This document shows, one piece after another, positions 1-8,767 of a DNA stretch of 37,500 nt; the stretch's first letter is position 1; each line of letters begins with the position of its first letter. The position numbers and the translations under genes are program-made. The notes beneath the pieces were generated by a model. The model saw only the letters and a program-made list of their open reading frames with translations. It was not told where the DNA came from and ran no database searches. The DNA is from Chara braunii (taxonomy: Eukaryota > Streptophyta > Charophyceae > Charales > Characeae): NCBI GenBank assembly GCA_003427395.1, contig BFEA01000552.1, forward strand, positions 1 to 37,500, read 5' to 3'.

Positions 1-470
1 TGAGGACCTCGGAAGCGGGCGCGGCGAGTGACAGGCGCCGTAGCCCTTGGCTTCAGCGAACAGTAGGCGCCCCCTCCCCGGGTTTCCTCACAACGTGTCT
101 TCAAGATAATCTCCAGCGGATTCTTCACGGTGGTCGAGTTTCTTCTCAACCGACATCAGCAATGGTTTATTGGGGAAAGGGTTTATTGTTGGGGGAGAGG
201 GGTTTTCGGGTGTTGGGGCTTGTCTCCTTGGTTCTTTTTGCAGGTCCGCTCCGACCCGCTAGCGATCTCGGCTCCCGCTTCCAGCCTTCGAAGGGTAAAA
301 ACAGGTCAGTTCTTTTTTTCGTGTGCTTGTTTTTTGCGCTTGTTTATTTCTAAAAACTTGAAAAATTAAGGGGGTGCACAGTTTGCCTGAGGGGGTTTGA
401 ATGAGGGTGAAGAATAACGAAAGGGGAAGGAGGAGAACAGTCCGGGGAAATAGTGTAAGGGGGTCTGGAA
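1..470 (+). other. Element leader (5' untranslated), no supported gene
   Basis: This stretch precedes the first possible ORF and contains no recognisable protein. A pyrimidine-rich run ending in CAG at 232-243 looks like a 3' splice site, so part of the leader could be spliced. Several upstream ATGs (for example 163 and 401) open only short frames. A GGCGCCGT string after ACA at 31-33 faintly resembles a tRNA-Asp-type primer binding site but is too short to call. The 5' LTR end should lie at or left of this segment. Confidence 0.4.
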
Positions 471-914
471 GTGGGGAGAAGGGTCAGAGAGGGGCCGGTA
501 GCGCTGTCTATTTGGGATCCAAGGGGGTCACCAAGTGTTCTTGATCCGCACGGGTTGTGGAGGGCTCCTGCCCAGGGGCGAAGTCCCCCAAGAGAAATTG
601 TGTCTAGAGAGGGGTTAGGGGTTTCGATTCTTGATCCACGGGGGCTGACAACGGTTCCAATTCCTGCAAGGGAGCGAGACTCTCAAACGGCACCAGTTCG
701 GGACTTGGGGGAGAGGAGAGTTGTGCTACGGGTACAGGGGCGAGGGGGAGAAAGGGAGATACCTAACCATCATAGCGAGGGCATTCAAGAAGACGGGGGT
801 ACTTGGGGGGCCTTGGACGAGGGATCGGAGGCCGGCTCCTGGGTGGACCGGTGTCTAGGCGATTTCTCGAACTCGGAACTGGGGGATTATTGGGACTACG
901 ATAATGAGTATTGA
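471..914 (+). CDS. Hypothetical leader ORF of the element, 147 codons, non-ATG start
   Basis: An open frame of 147 codons follows a TAA at 456-458 and has no ATG near its beginning; the first usable start would be GTG at 471. The product has two related turns of the form (I/V)LDP(R/H)G near residues 20-60 and an acidic, tyrosine-rich end (DYWDYDNEY). I do not recognise the family. It ends just before a strong splice-donor consensus at 923/924, so it may be the end of a spliced exon rather than a separate gene. The frame may also be open by chance in GC-rich DNA. Confidence 0.3.
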   Translation: MGRRVREGPVALSIWDPRGSPSVLDPHGLWRAPAQGRSPPREIVSREGLGVSILDPRGLTTVPIPARERDSQTAPVRDLGERRVVLRVQGRGGEREIPNHHSEGIQEDGGTWGALDEGSEAGSWVDRCLGDFSNSELGDYWDYDNEY

Positions 915-923
915 AGGCCCAAG

Positions 924-1428
924 GTACGTATACTTATCAATCTCACCTGAGAGCCTCTTCCTAAAGCTCCGCTCTTCCCACCCTTTTTTTTTTCCAAATA
1001 TCCCGATATTTTTTCAGTGATTCCAAGAGAGAAAAGAGGCAGCAGGAGGAGTAAAAGGAAAAAGAGAACGAAGTGCGAAGAGTTCACGATGAGGAGAATG
1101 GGGAGGGAGTAGATAGGCTAGCGATTTCAGATACATAGGTGAATTTTGTCTTAGGACCTGGGTAATTCCACGCTTGAGGTGGGACGAGTAGAGGCATGGT
1201 ACCGGATAGGATAATTAGGACTAGAGGTCGGTTCAGTGGGGGACATAGGGCGCGGGTGTGTGACTTCGGTCCGACTCCGGGGAGAGGGTTGCCACCCTTC
1301 CTCGGGGATAACCTGTGTCCGCGGCTAGTCTCTAGGCCGGGAGTGGGGAGGAGTCTCTCAGCGGGGGAGGACAGGAAGGTAGCCGAGTGAGACGGCGTTC
1401 CTTCTCTGGTCCATTTCTGAGCTCACAG
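924..1428 (+). other. Candidate spliceosomal intron in the element leader
   Basis: A near-consensus donor (AAG followed by GTACGTA at 924) pairs with an acceptor made of a pyrimidine-rich run and CTCACAG ending at 1428. Removing the 505 bases between them deletes a stretch without convincing ORFs. After the acceptor, the first ATG is at 1515, which is the start of the first ORF of the array. The fit between acceptor and first ATG is the main support. Splicing is inferred from consensus alone. Confidence 0.4.
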
Positions 1429-1514
1429 GCTTCTTCTCCTTGCGGGATAGAGGTGGTCCCTCGAGTGGCCAAAAGGAAATAGGAACTTAGGGAATTTTTC
1501 TTTGATTATACTGT

Positions 1515-1878
1515 ATGAGCCTAGAAGCCACTCCCGAGTGGATTAGTGTGTGTACACACGGAAGTGTTGATGTGTGGTGCTACTCCTTTAGGCTATGTAT
1601 GGACTGGGGACTTTGACGTGGGTGTCTATGTAGAGGAGGGTCAAGATCAAGGAGAGGACTTCCTTCGGGGGTGGGAAGAGGCGATAGGCGACTCCCGCTA
1701 TTCGCGGGGGGAGTTAAGGAGTTACGGATTCAAGTATTTCTACTCTCTAGGATATCGTACCTACCCGAGAGGTGGTCGCCCGACACCAGTGATTCCGGAC
1801 GCTTATCTTGATGGATCGGATGGATGGAAAGTACTAGTGGGGATAGTGAAGCGTGTGGTGAGAGCGGCGGATCCATGA
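1515..1878 (+). pseudogene. Family A ORF, copy 1 (frameshifted)
   Basis: The ATG at 1515 opens a frame beginning MSL and carrying VDVWCYSFRL, matching the start of the next ORF (MSL, then VDVWCYTFYL). The match then moves to another frame, where WTGDFDVGVYVEEG and YFYSLGYRTYPRGGRP continue the same alignment to a TGA at 1876-1878. One indel near 1590-1605 therefore breaks this copy. The intact length would be about 120 residues. The stop overlaps the next start as ATGA at 1875-1878. No known domain is recognised. The conserved block FYSLGYRTYPRGGRP...IPDA...LDGSD shows the two copies are paralogues. The role is unknown. Confidence 0.65.
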
Positions 1879-2240
1879 GTTTGAGGCCTTTGGAGTTTGA
1901 ACCCGCAGGATTCAGTGTGGGTGATATAGGCGGGGTGGATGTTTGGTGTTATACCTTCTACTTGTGGACCGGGCACTTCGACATAGCCTTGTACGTGGAA
2001 GAAGGTGTAGATAGAGCGGCAGGGTATCTGGATAGCTGGGAGGAGGCGATCGATCACGCGCAGCTTGAGAGGCAGCTGCTAGGGGCTTACGAAATTAACT
2101 ATTTCTACTCGTTGGGGTATCGGACGTATCCGCGAGGGGGTAGGCCAGTCCCTGCTATTCCGGACGCCTTTCTGGATGGGTCGGACGAGTGGAGAACACT
2201 AATTCAAATCATAGAGGAGATAGTCCTAGGGGATGGTTAG
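1875..2240 (+). CDS. Family A ORF, copy 2 (intact, 121 aa)
   Basis: I chose the ATG at 1875 because it overlaps the previous stop as ATGA and gives the same MSL start as copy 1; a longer in-frame opening to 1824 exists. The protein shares WTGHFDIALYVEEG, a WEEAI block, FYSLGYRTYPRGGRP and IPDAFLDGSDEW with copy 1, so the pair arose by tandem duplication. It is acidic, has no signal peptide or membrane segment, and has no zinc or nucleotide-binding motif I can see. Its TAG stop overlaps the next ATG (2233) by 8 nt. This is the only undamaged family A member. Its function is unknown; an accessory protein expressed with gag is plausible. Confidence 0.6.
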   Translation: MSLRPLEFEPAGFSVGDIGGVDVWCYTFYLWTGHFDIALYVEEGVDRAAGYLDSWEEAIDHAQLERQLLGAYEINYFYSLGYRTYPRGGRPVPAIPDAFLDGSDEWRTLIQIIEEIVLGDG

Positions 2241-2977
2241 GATCCTAGAGGGTACTGAGGAGGAAGGGGTTCGGATAGAGAAGGCTGATTTGAGCAAAGA
2301 CAGAGAGTGCTTCAGCGTCCCCTTAGACCACCGCACGGAGCGGTACCTAGCCGGTCGCGAGAAGGGGATAGAACTAGAGAGAGGGTTTTTTTCTTTGGGC
2401 TCGTTTCGCCGTAGGAACCTGGGAGGGGGACAGGTGGTCCCGAAACAGGCCCCAGGACGGGAAGAGACCTAGGCGAACGGTGATCCATGCGGAGGGAACT
2501 ATCTACTTAAGTAAGGAAGCCTGGGTCGAGTACGTCACGCATTTGGTCCTAGGGTGGTACCGTGCGGATCATTGGGAGGCACGGGCAAAACCGATTTTGA
2601 GGCAGATCTCTGAGGCTGACCCCCTTAGACACTGCCCACCCGTCGAGGTAAGGGTGACCTGCGCGCGAGACGAAGAGTACCCTCGTGCCGCAGGGTGCGT
2701 CAGGGCCATATTCCCATCATTTGTTTTCCGAAGGGTGAGCGGGAAGGAGGAACGATACGACAGGGTAGTGCGGTCCATAGTGCGGGAAAAGGGGTGGCAG
2801 CTCTCTGTTAGGTCACTCCATTGGTACTATACCTATTGCGTGGATAACCCGGTGCCGTACGGGATCAAGGCTTGTAGGATTCGTGCCGGGACCTTTAGGG
2901 AGTCCACTCGGGACCGCGAGGGAGGAAGAGACTACGATTACCAAAGGGTCTTCGGGGTGCCGCAGAGGGTTTTTTAG
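2233..2977 (+). pseudogene. Family B ORF, copy 1 (frameshifted)
   Basis: The first part (from ATG 2233 to TAG 2472) has the MVRIL start and the acidic/basic N-terminal style of the other family B members. After a one-base frame change between about 2456 and 2475 the family continues as IYLSKEAWVEYVTHLVLG, then EEYPRAAG, FPSFVFRRV and LHWYYTYCVD, ending in TAG at 2975-2977. These blocks occur in the same order in the four following large ORFs. Unbroken, the protein would be about 248 residues, close to its relatives (228-252). No known fold is recognised; strands followed by helices are suggested by the residue pattern only. Confidence 0.6.
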
Positions 2978-2981
2978 ATGA

Positions 2982-3668
2982 ATGGTGTTCCACGATAAAA
3001 AGCAGGGATGCTTCTTAGAGTCCCCATTAGAAGACAGTGAGGCCCTTAGGCTGATCCCTAGCAACGGGGAAGTCCCTGATTGGAAAAGGGTAGAGGAGGG
3101 CCGGTCCACGGTCAGTGAGGAATATGTGTGGGTGGAGTCCAAGGAAGTAGAAGGCCAAGGTGTTGGACGGAGCCTTGAAGTGACCGCGGTATTTTATGTA
3201 GCGCCGGAAGCCTGGGCAAAGCTTGTTGTACCCCTAGTTCTGGGACAAGGGGGTGGACTGGAAAAACTGTTGCGAGAAGCAAGAGAGGTAAGAGGAGAAT
3301 GGATAGGCAGGGTTAGAGAGAGATTTGCATTCGTACCCGTGGAAAAGGAGAGGTTCACAAGGAAAGAAGAGCTTCCAAGGTCGAGATACCCCTTGACTTT
3401 GAGGGTGTCGTCTTACCTGTTCCCTAGGGCAAACGAGGAAAAGATAGTGCGTCTTCTAGAGAGGGGTAGGAGTTTGGGACTTACCTTCTGGGCCCTGTGG
3501 GTGTTGTATACGCACTGCATCGATGAAGGTATTTCGCCGCGTAGGGAACTCTGGGGTGTTTTTCGTAGACTGGGTTCTCTAGAGAAGACCTACACTCTCT
3601 CTCCGGAAGAGTATCACACGTGGGTCTTTAGGGCGACAAAGGCCGATGGTGAAGTTCGTTCTCAGTGA
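2982..3668 (+). CDS. Family B ORF, copy 2 (intact, 228 aa)
   Basis: An intact frame starts at ATG 2982, four bases after the previous stop. Features in order: EYVWV at residues 47-51, the family core VFYVAPEAWAKLVVPLVLG at 70-88, EELPRSRYP at about 129-137, YLFPRANEEKIVRLL at about 145-159 and LWVLYTHCID at 172-181. The last two blocks are hydrophobic and probably helical. There is no signal peptide or zinc motif. The 3' end overlaps the next ORF by 23 nt (ATG 3646). It best represents the family because it has no break. Its biochemical role is unknown. Confidence 0.65.
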   Translation: MVFHDKKQGCFLESPLEDSEALRLIPSNGEVPDWKRVEEGRSTVSEEYVWVESKEVEGQGVGRSLEVTAVFYVAPEAWAKLVVPLVLGQGGGLEKLLREAREVRGEWIGRVRERFAFVPVEKERFTRKEELPRSRYPLTLRVSSYLFPRANEEKIVRLLERGRSLGLTFWALWVLYTHCIDEGISPRRELWGVFRRLGSLEKTYTLSPEEYHTWVFRATKADGEVRSQ

Positions 3669-4374
3669 AGAAGGGGTGGTAGAAACGATAAAGGCAGGTG
3701 ACCCCGAGAAGATTTTGATTCCGGGAGACCCTCATGTGACTCTGTATTGGATGAGCGTTGAGAAGGGGGGATTAATCCGAGAAGGGGCATACGTGTGGGT
3801 CCGAGCGCGAAGGCTCACTTGGAAGGAGGGTGTGGAAAGAGGAGGCCCACCCGACCTCGGTCGCTTCCTAGAGATCAGGGCGACCATTTTTTTCGACGAA
3901 GAAAGGTGGACCGAAGTCTGGAGAGGTTTAGTGACTGGGGAGCTTACGCACTTTGAGTACCGAGAGTCCGCAAGGCTGTTGGCAAACAACCTAGTGTTTA
4001 CTGACTACGAGGAAGGAACTTTCGAGTCGTAGTCGTTAGTGTCCTTCGCCGAGCCCGGAGAGGTCCCCCGCGCTTCCGGGGTCCTTCACGCTAACCTGCC
4101 CCAATTCGTGGCGAGTTCTTTCCTAAGAGACCCGGAGGAAAGGGTAGTAGCGGTGCTTAGAGCGGCTCGAAAATCCGGGGTGCGGGCTAGAGGTTTATTC
4201 TGGCTTTATACTCGGTCCGTGGATGCGGGAATTCCCCCATGGAGTGAGCTATCCGCCATATTCGGAAGATTGAGGGAGTTTGAGGGGCTCCGATCCCTAG
4301 TCGCGGACGTTCCATACGCCAGACTCTTCGGAGAAGAACAGGTGGCTAACCGTAGGGGTTTCGAGGGCCGATGA
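3646..4374 (+). pseudogene. Family B ORF, copy 3 (in-frame TAG at 4030-4032)
   Basis: ATG 3646 opens inside the end of copy 2. The N-terminal half has AYVWV and IFFDEERWTEVWRGLVTG, matching the core of copy 2. An in-frame TAG at 4030-4032 interrupts it. The same frame then continues with GEVPRASG, LPQFVASSF, DPEERVV and LFWLYTRSVD to TGA at 4374, matching the second half of its relatives. Total length is 242 codons counting the stop position. One nonsense change (CAG to TAG is the simplest) or translational readthrough would explain it. The final TGA overlaps the next ATG as ATGA at 4371-4374. Confidence 0.65.
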
Positions 4375-5129
4375 TAAGGAGGATTCCGAGAACTCTCTGG
4401 GCGTCCATAGAGCCCGTAGAGGATACCAGGGAGGTTATCCGTGTCACTCTGCTTAGGACCCGGTTGACTGAACCAACGAGGACTCTCCTACGAGAAGAGG
4501 GGGAGATCCGGCGCGGTAAGGCTTTCATACGATTTGTGGTGAGTCGCCAGGGGGAGGTCGTAGTTGGGGAAGCCCGGATATTCCTTTCGAAGGAGGGGTT
4601 TGTTGAGATAGCGCGTAGCTTGCGCCTTAGACAGGACCCTCTTTGGGACGCTCGAGCCGTGAGAGGCCGGCTAGGGGAGTTAGTAGAGGAGTTGGGACCT
4701 CACGAAGGGTGCAACGAGGAATATCTAGTGACCTATGGGGGTTGGGAAGAGATACCGTGGTTCATCTCCAGCGAGCCGGTAGAGGTTCCCCGTTTCATTT
4801 TTAAGCGGGTTTACCCCTCCGAGGCTGTTAAGAAGGCGGTAGGACGGAGGGTTTCCATACTAAGTCAGTTCAGGTTTACGGGGTCAAATCTACACACCTT
4901 GCTAACTTGGTGTTTTCGAGATCCCTATAGAGACGATTGGTCGACTCTAGAGGACCTGGGTTATGCTTTTGAGGGGTGGGGTCGACACGCGAGGGAATCT
5001 AAGATATCGTGGAGGTACTTAGGTAAGATCTGCGAGGGAGAGCTAGCGGGGTTGGACCCCTCAAACTTGATTCGGATAGCGATTGCGTGTTGTCGCCGGA
5101 GGTTGGGGGATGACCGAGCCGGACCTTGA
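4371..5129 (+). CDS. Family B ORF, copy 4 (intact, 252 aa)
   Basis: The start ATG forms an ATGA overlap with the previous stop. The protein begins MIRRIPRT and carries the core IFLSKEGFVEIARSLRLR near residues 66-83, then CNEEYLVTYGG, EEIPWF, VPRFIFKRVYPSEAVKK and LHTLLTWCFRD. A distinct C-terminal extension follows (about 60 residues, arginine-rich and ending near CCRRRLGDD). It is the longest intact member. The 3' end overlaps the small ORF starting at 5110. Family membership is clear from block order; function is unknown. Confidence 0.65.
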   Translation: MIRRIPRTLWASIEPVEDTREVIRVTLLRTRLTEPTRTLLREEGEIRRGKAFIRFVVSRQGEVVVGEARIFLSKEGFVEIARSLRLRQDPLWDARAVRGRLGELVEELGPHEGCNEEYLVTYGGWEEIPWFISSEPVEVPRFIFKRVYPSEAVKKAVGRRVSILSQFRFTGSNLHTLLTWCFRDPYRDDWSTLEDLGYAFEGWGRHARESKISWRYLGKICEGELAGLDPSNLIRIAIACCRRRLGDDRAGP

Positions 5130-5298
5130 GGATCTTGTGGGGTTGGATAGAGTAAGGGAAGAAGTTCACAAGATCCTTGCTCTGTGCTGGGAAGAAGAGA
5201 GGAGGGCTAGGCCCGGGTCCTTAGCCAGGATCAAGCTGCTTGAAACGACCACAATCGTTATCCTCGACGAAGTCACGATAGACCTTCTCTCGCGGTAA
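5110..5298 (+). CDS. Small ORF C1 (62 aa) between family B members
   Basis: The preferred ATG at 5110 overlaps the end of copy 4 by 20 nt; an in-frame ATG at 5083 would give 71 residues. The product is acidic at the start (MTEPDLEDLVGLDRV) and mostly helical-looking, with a leucine/isoleucine-rich end. It stops four bases before the next ATG (5303). I do not recognise it. Its tight packing and same strand argue for a real short cistron. A second small acidic ORF (5637-5777) occupies the equivalent place after copy 5. Confidence 0.4.
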   Translation: MTEPDLEDLVGLDRVREEVHKILALCWEEERRARPGSLARIKLLETTTIVILDEVTIDLLSR

Positions 5299-5302
5299 GG
5301 GG

Positions 5303-5626
5303 ATGAGAGTCACGTTCGTCTCCAATAGGGTTCGTTGGGAGTTAGAGACCTACGAGGACGGGAGCGAGGTTAGGGTCGAAGGGGGTGCGGAGCTTAACCC
5401 GGCATTGGAGGAGGGTCAGGTAGTCCGCGCCGAGACCGAGTTTTTAGTGGAGGTCCGACGACTAGCTTTGTGGAAAAGAAGAAACTGGACCACGCAAGCT
5501 ACCTTCGCGGTCTACATTAGGGACGCAAGTGGTGTGAGATTTTCAAGGATTTGGAGGTTGCCTTTGTTGGAAGTAGAAAAAAAGTTCGAGGAGGACAAGG
5601 TTTCTGGGGACGCCACTGACGTCTAG
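5303..5626 (+). CDS. Family B ORF, copy 5 (N-terminal half only, 107 aa)
   Basis: This frame starts four bases after C1. It aligns with the N-terminal half of copy 3: a strand-rich beginning, a V-VRRL-WK segment near residue 50, and an ATFAVYI block where the family core begins. It stops (TAG 5624-5626) before the second half of the family, and no continuation is seen in the next bases. It may be a deletion product or a specialised short form. It ends with an acidic tail (EKKFEEDKVSGDATDV). Confidence 0.45.
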   Translation: MRVTFVSNRVRWELETYEDGSEVRVEGGAELNPALEEGQVVRAETEFLVEVRRLALWKRRNWTTQATFAVYIRDASGVRFSRIWRLPLLEVEKKFEEDKVSGDATDV

Positions 5627-5636
5627 GACACACCTT

Positions 5637-5777
5637 ATGGAGACCCGATTTTGGGATAGAACGGGGGAGTACGAGGAGGCTCTGCGCCAAACTCTGCAAG
5701 GGGGCGAAGAGGCCGGTTGCACCGAGTGCGAAGACTCGTTGCTTGAGGCCGCCACAAGATTGGCAGAAGTGAGGTGA
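5637..5777 (+). CDS. Small ORF C2 (46 aa) between family B members
   Basis: A short ATG-to-TGA frame lies between copies 5 and 6, starting 10 nt after one and ending 7 nt before the next. The product is acidic and helical-looking, with a CTEC pair in the middle and EAATRLAEVR at its end. Size, acidity and position recall C1 (5110-5298), but sequence similarity is too weak to claim homology. It could also be a remnant of the missing half of copy 5. Confidence 0.35.
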   Translation: METRFWDRTGEYEEALRQTLQGGEEAGCTECEDSLLEAATRLAEVR

Positions 5778-5784
5778 AGCTCCT

Positions 5785-6654
5785 ATGATTAGATACGAAA
5801 GGGGGGACCCTTACGGTACCATAGAAAGGGTTTGAACGTGGGGAGGGAGATATGGAGTGACACTTCCAAGAATTAGAGGAGAAGGAGAAGTGACTACCGA
5901 GTTCTTCGAGATTTACGAGCAAGAGACGGTGGTCAGATTCTCAGTAGCATCCGAGGGGAACAACTGCACTAGAAAGGCGGAAATCTTCTTGTCCCCTGAC
6001 GCCCGGCTGGTCTTCGCAACAGAATTAGCGGAAGGGAAAGATCCTCTAGGCATTGCCGAAAGAGCCCTAGAACAAGTGCAAAGATTAAGAAGAATTAGCA
6101 CCGGAGACCCCGTGAACGACAAGGTAGAGTACCGAGGGAGGACGAAAGTTCCAAGGGCAGCCCGCGGGAGCACTTGGACCATCCCTACCTAGGCCTATCG
6201 ACTACTCTATGCTGACGACGAGACCGTGAGGAGAGTCCGATTGAGGGGTCAAGAGATAGAAAAATTCCCGCTGGGAGAAGGAGGCCACGAGCTATTCACC
6301 CAGTGCTGGGAGTCAAGGGAAGACACCGACTTCGAGTGGTGGGCCCGTGTCGGGGAGTTCATCAAGCCCCTGTTCTCCGGGCAAGCTGGTGATGTGGATA
6401 GGGATCTGATTAGAAGGTGTGCGCAAGAGGGGATTAGGGATATCTCGGACCTTGAGATAGCAAATCTTGCTTTGGCCGCTAGTGAGGAGAAGAAGCTGCG
6501 GGATTCTTGGTGGACGGTGACCAGCGGGGAATTGGAGGGAGAAGGGGCTGGCGAGGATTCTAGTGAGGAGAAGGGGGGATCGGAGGAAAAGAAGAGCTCG
6601 AGAAGTAACGGGGGCAGTAGTAGTAACAAAGACGATAGTGAGGGAAGCGGCTAG
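5785..6654 (+). pseudogene. Family B ORF, copy 6 (in-frame TGA and TAG), with acidic Ser-rich tail
   Basis: ATG 5785 opens a frame starting MIRYERG, like copy 4 (MIRRIPRT). TGA at 5833-5835 and TAG at 6190-6192 interrupt it, yet the same frame carries the family blocks throughout: IFLSPDARLVFATELAEG, TKVPRAARG, a YADDETVRRV segment, then GGHELFTQCWES. A serine, glutamate, lysine and glycine-rich tail (about residues 250-289) is unique to this copy. Total length is about 289 codons. The final TAG lies 20 nt before gag. TGA fits CGA decay and TAG fits CAG decay. Some readthrough cannot be excluded. Confidence 0.6.
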
Positions 6655-6673
6655 AAAAAGCCAATAAGGGTGC

Positions 6674-8767
6674 ATGGAGAGTGAAGTGGGGGCTAGCCTC
6701 CCTAGCCCGCCAGAAACCACTGAGAGAAGAGGGATAGTGAAGAGCCCCGAATTGGGGGCCAGTCTAAGCAGGGTAGTGGAGGAAATGACAGAGGCAGCGG
6801 AGGCACTAGACAAGGCCGAGAGGGGTCCAGAAATGGCTTCGGGGGAAAGGCAAGCCTCGGAGGGGCAAAGGGCTGGCACGGAAATGCAAGTGCACAGGGA
6901 TGTGGGGCCGCGGGTGCCAGTAAACGAAGGGGTAGCCGAAGCCGCGAGAAGCGTTCCGGCGGAGTCCCGGTGGGCTGACCTAATGGATGCGGAAGCAAGA
7001 TTAGAGGAAGCACGAGAATTTTCTAGAGATAGACAGGGGTATCGACCACTTAGGGGAGAGGAAGAGGTGTGTCGGGACAGGAGAGACTTGCGAGAGGGGG
7101 GGTCAGCCGAGGCCGCCGGCCGGCCGCGGAGATGGGCCGATAGGATTCCGGAGGGCGTCGCCGGTGAAAGGCAGGCCTTAGTGGGGCCAAGAACTGACAC
7201 GGAAAAGCGAATGCCTGCGCGGGAAGGGATGATCGAGGGCTCGAGAGGCCTCCCTACAGAATCTCGGTGGGGGGATTTATAGGGCGCAAGAATGGGAGAA
7301 GCCCTGGAATTTCCAAGAGATAGGGGAGGGTACCGACCACTCCAGAGAGAAGAGGAAGGGGGACCAAGTAGAAGGGGTCTTAGAGAAGAAAGGCCGGCGA
7401 AGGCTGGTAGTAGGTCGTGTAGATGGGCCGATGTGGCTTGGGCACCTGGCGAGATAACGGGCAGGAGTCAAGGGATGGAGGCCCGGAGGAGTTTTAGAGG
7501 GCAGGACCACGCTCGGTGGGAAGCGGATTGGCCGGATGAGCGGGGCCGCTACGAGGAAGACCCTTGGGAGCCATCAAGACCTCGAGGCCAGGTAGAGGAG
7601 CCCGATCCCTCGTGGTACAAACCATACGATCCGGCCACCGATGGACGTATGGAAGACCCTTATTTTCGTCGATATGACGACCGACGGGTGCCCTATTATG
7701 ACGTCAACCTGGGTCAGGAGGCGCTTTTTTTCGATGGACGAGATGTGACTGGGTTCATGGAAAAGTGGGAAAGCTACGCTTACCGCAAGAGATTCTCCGA
7801 GAGGAAGTGGATCGATTATTTCACCCAACACTCAGACCCCGAGCTAGACACCGCGATCCGAGCTATCTACCCTTCAGACGGACGATGGAGGACCTTTCGG
7901 GCAAGCTTATTGCAGACTTTCGCCTGTGATGACCTGATCCCGACCGTGGAGGGCTTGAGACGTATTACAAGGGGGGAAAGGGAGAGCTTGGTGGCCTTTA
8001 TCCGTAGGTTCAAGCGTCTATCCCAAGCCCTAGTGGATAGGGGCATGCTGTCGGAAGTAGACAGGTGCGTAATGTTCATGCTGCATCTGCCTGAAGAAAA
8101 GAGGAAGGAGGTCCTTGAGAAGGCCCCGAGGGATTCTGCAAATTTCGAGAAAGTAGCCGAGGTGGTTTTCACAGGTGGAGGGGTAGACGTAAGAGAATAC
8201 ATGAAAGAGACCTTGGACATGGCTCTCCGCAACATGCGAGGGACACGGAATGATGGTCCGAGGGGGAACGATAAACCGCCACCTTGTCCCCCTATTCCCC
8301 GGTGGGGTGAACGGCCGACCGGATGGAGAAACGAATCAAGTGGCCAAGGAGGTTGGAGGAACGACCGGGAGATGGGAGGGAATCGTGGTTCCGATTGGGG
8401 AAGTTTCCATTGGAAGGATGCTAGGGATGAAAGGTGGGGAGACGCCCCTCAAGCTAGGGCCCCTGGGCTGCGACCGGAGGTTAGAGCGCCACCACCCTCG
8501 GCACCACCACCACCGGCTCCGCCTGCGCCCATAGCGACGACAGCACAAGGGGATCCGCGCTCCAACAATCCCCAAGCTCAGGTCGGGTGTGTCTACTGCA
8601 ACGAAGAAAACCACATCAAAAGGGACTGCCCTTATCTCACAGAGGCTTTGAGATTGGGAGTGGTCAAGCTGAATGAAAACAAGTGGGTTGTGTGGGGGGA
8701 TAGCGGCGAGGCAGTCTCCTTTTACCCATCGATGAAGGTAAACGTGGACAAAAGGGTGGCTCTTTAG
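6674..8767 (+). pseudogene. gag: gag polyprotein (in-frame TAG at 7280-7282)
   Basis: This is the structural protein of the element. The frame from ATG 6674 runs to TAG 8767 with one internal TAG at 7280-7282; without readthrough the downstream part would start at ATG 7292 (491 aa). The first 230 residues are charged and contain a 99-residue (297-nt) duplication marked by ESRWADL and ESRWGDL. A capsid-like helical region with FFDGRDVTGFMEKWESYAYR lies at about residues 145-300 of the downstream part. A proline/alanine-rich linker follows, then one zinc knuckle CVYCNEENHIKRDC (8588-8629, CX2CX4HX4C, lacking the usual glycines). The knuckle is expected to bind element RNA. Confidence 0.85.

Noticed and set aside
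31-48. GGCGCCGT string after ACA as a tRNA-Asp-type primer binding site and 5' LTR end
   Set aside because: The match is short and the preceding bases do not match the end of the proposed 3' LTR.
6313-7200. 295-codon minus-strand frame opposite family B copy 6 and gag
   Set aside because: It lies antisense to gag, is serine/proline-rich as expected from the GC-rich codons of the plus strand, and has no recognisable domain.
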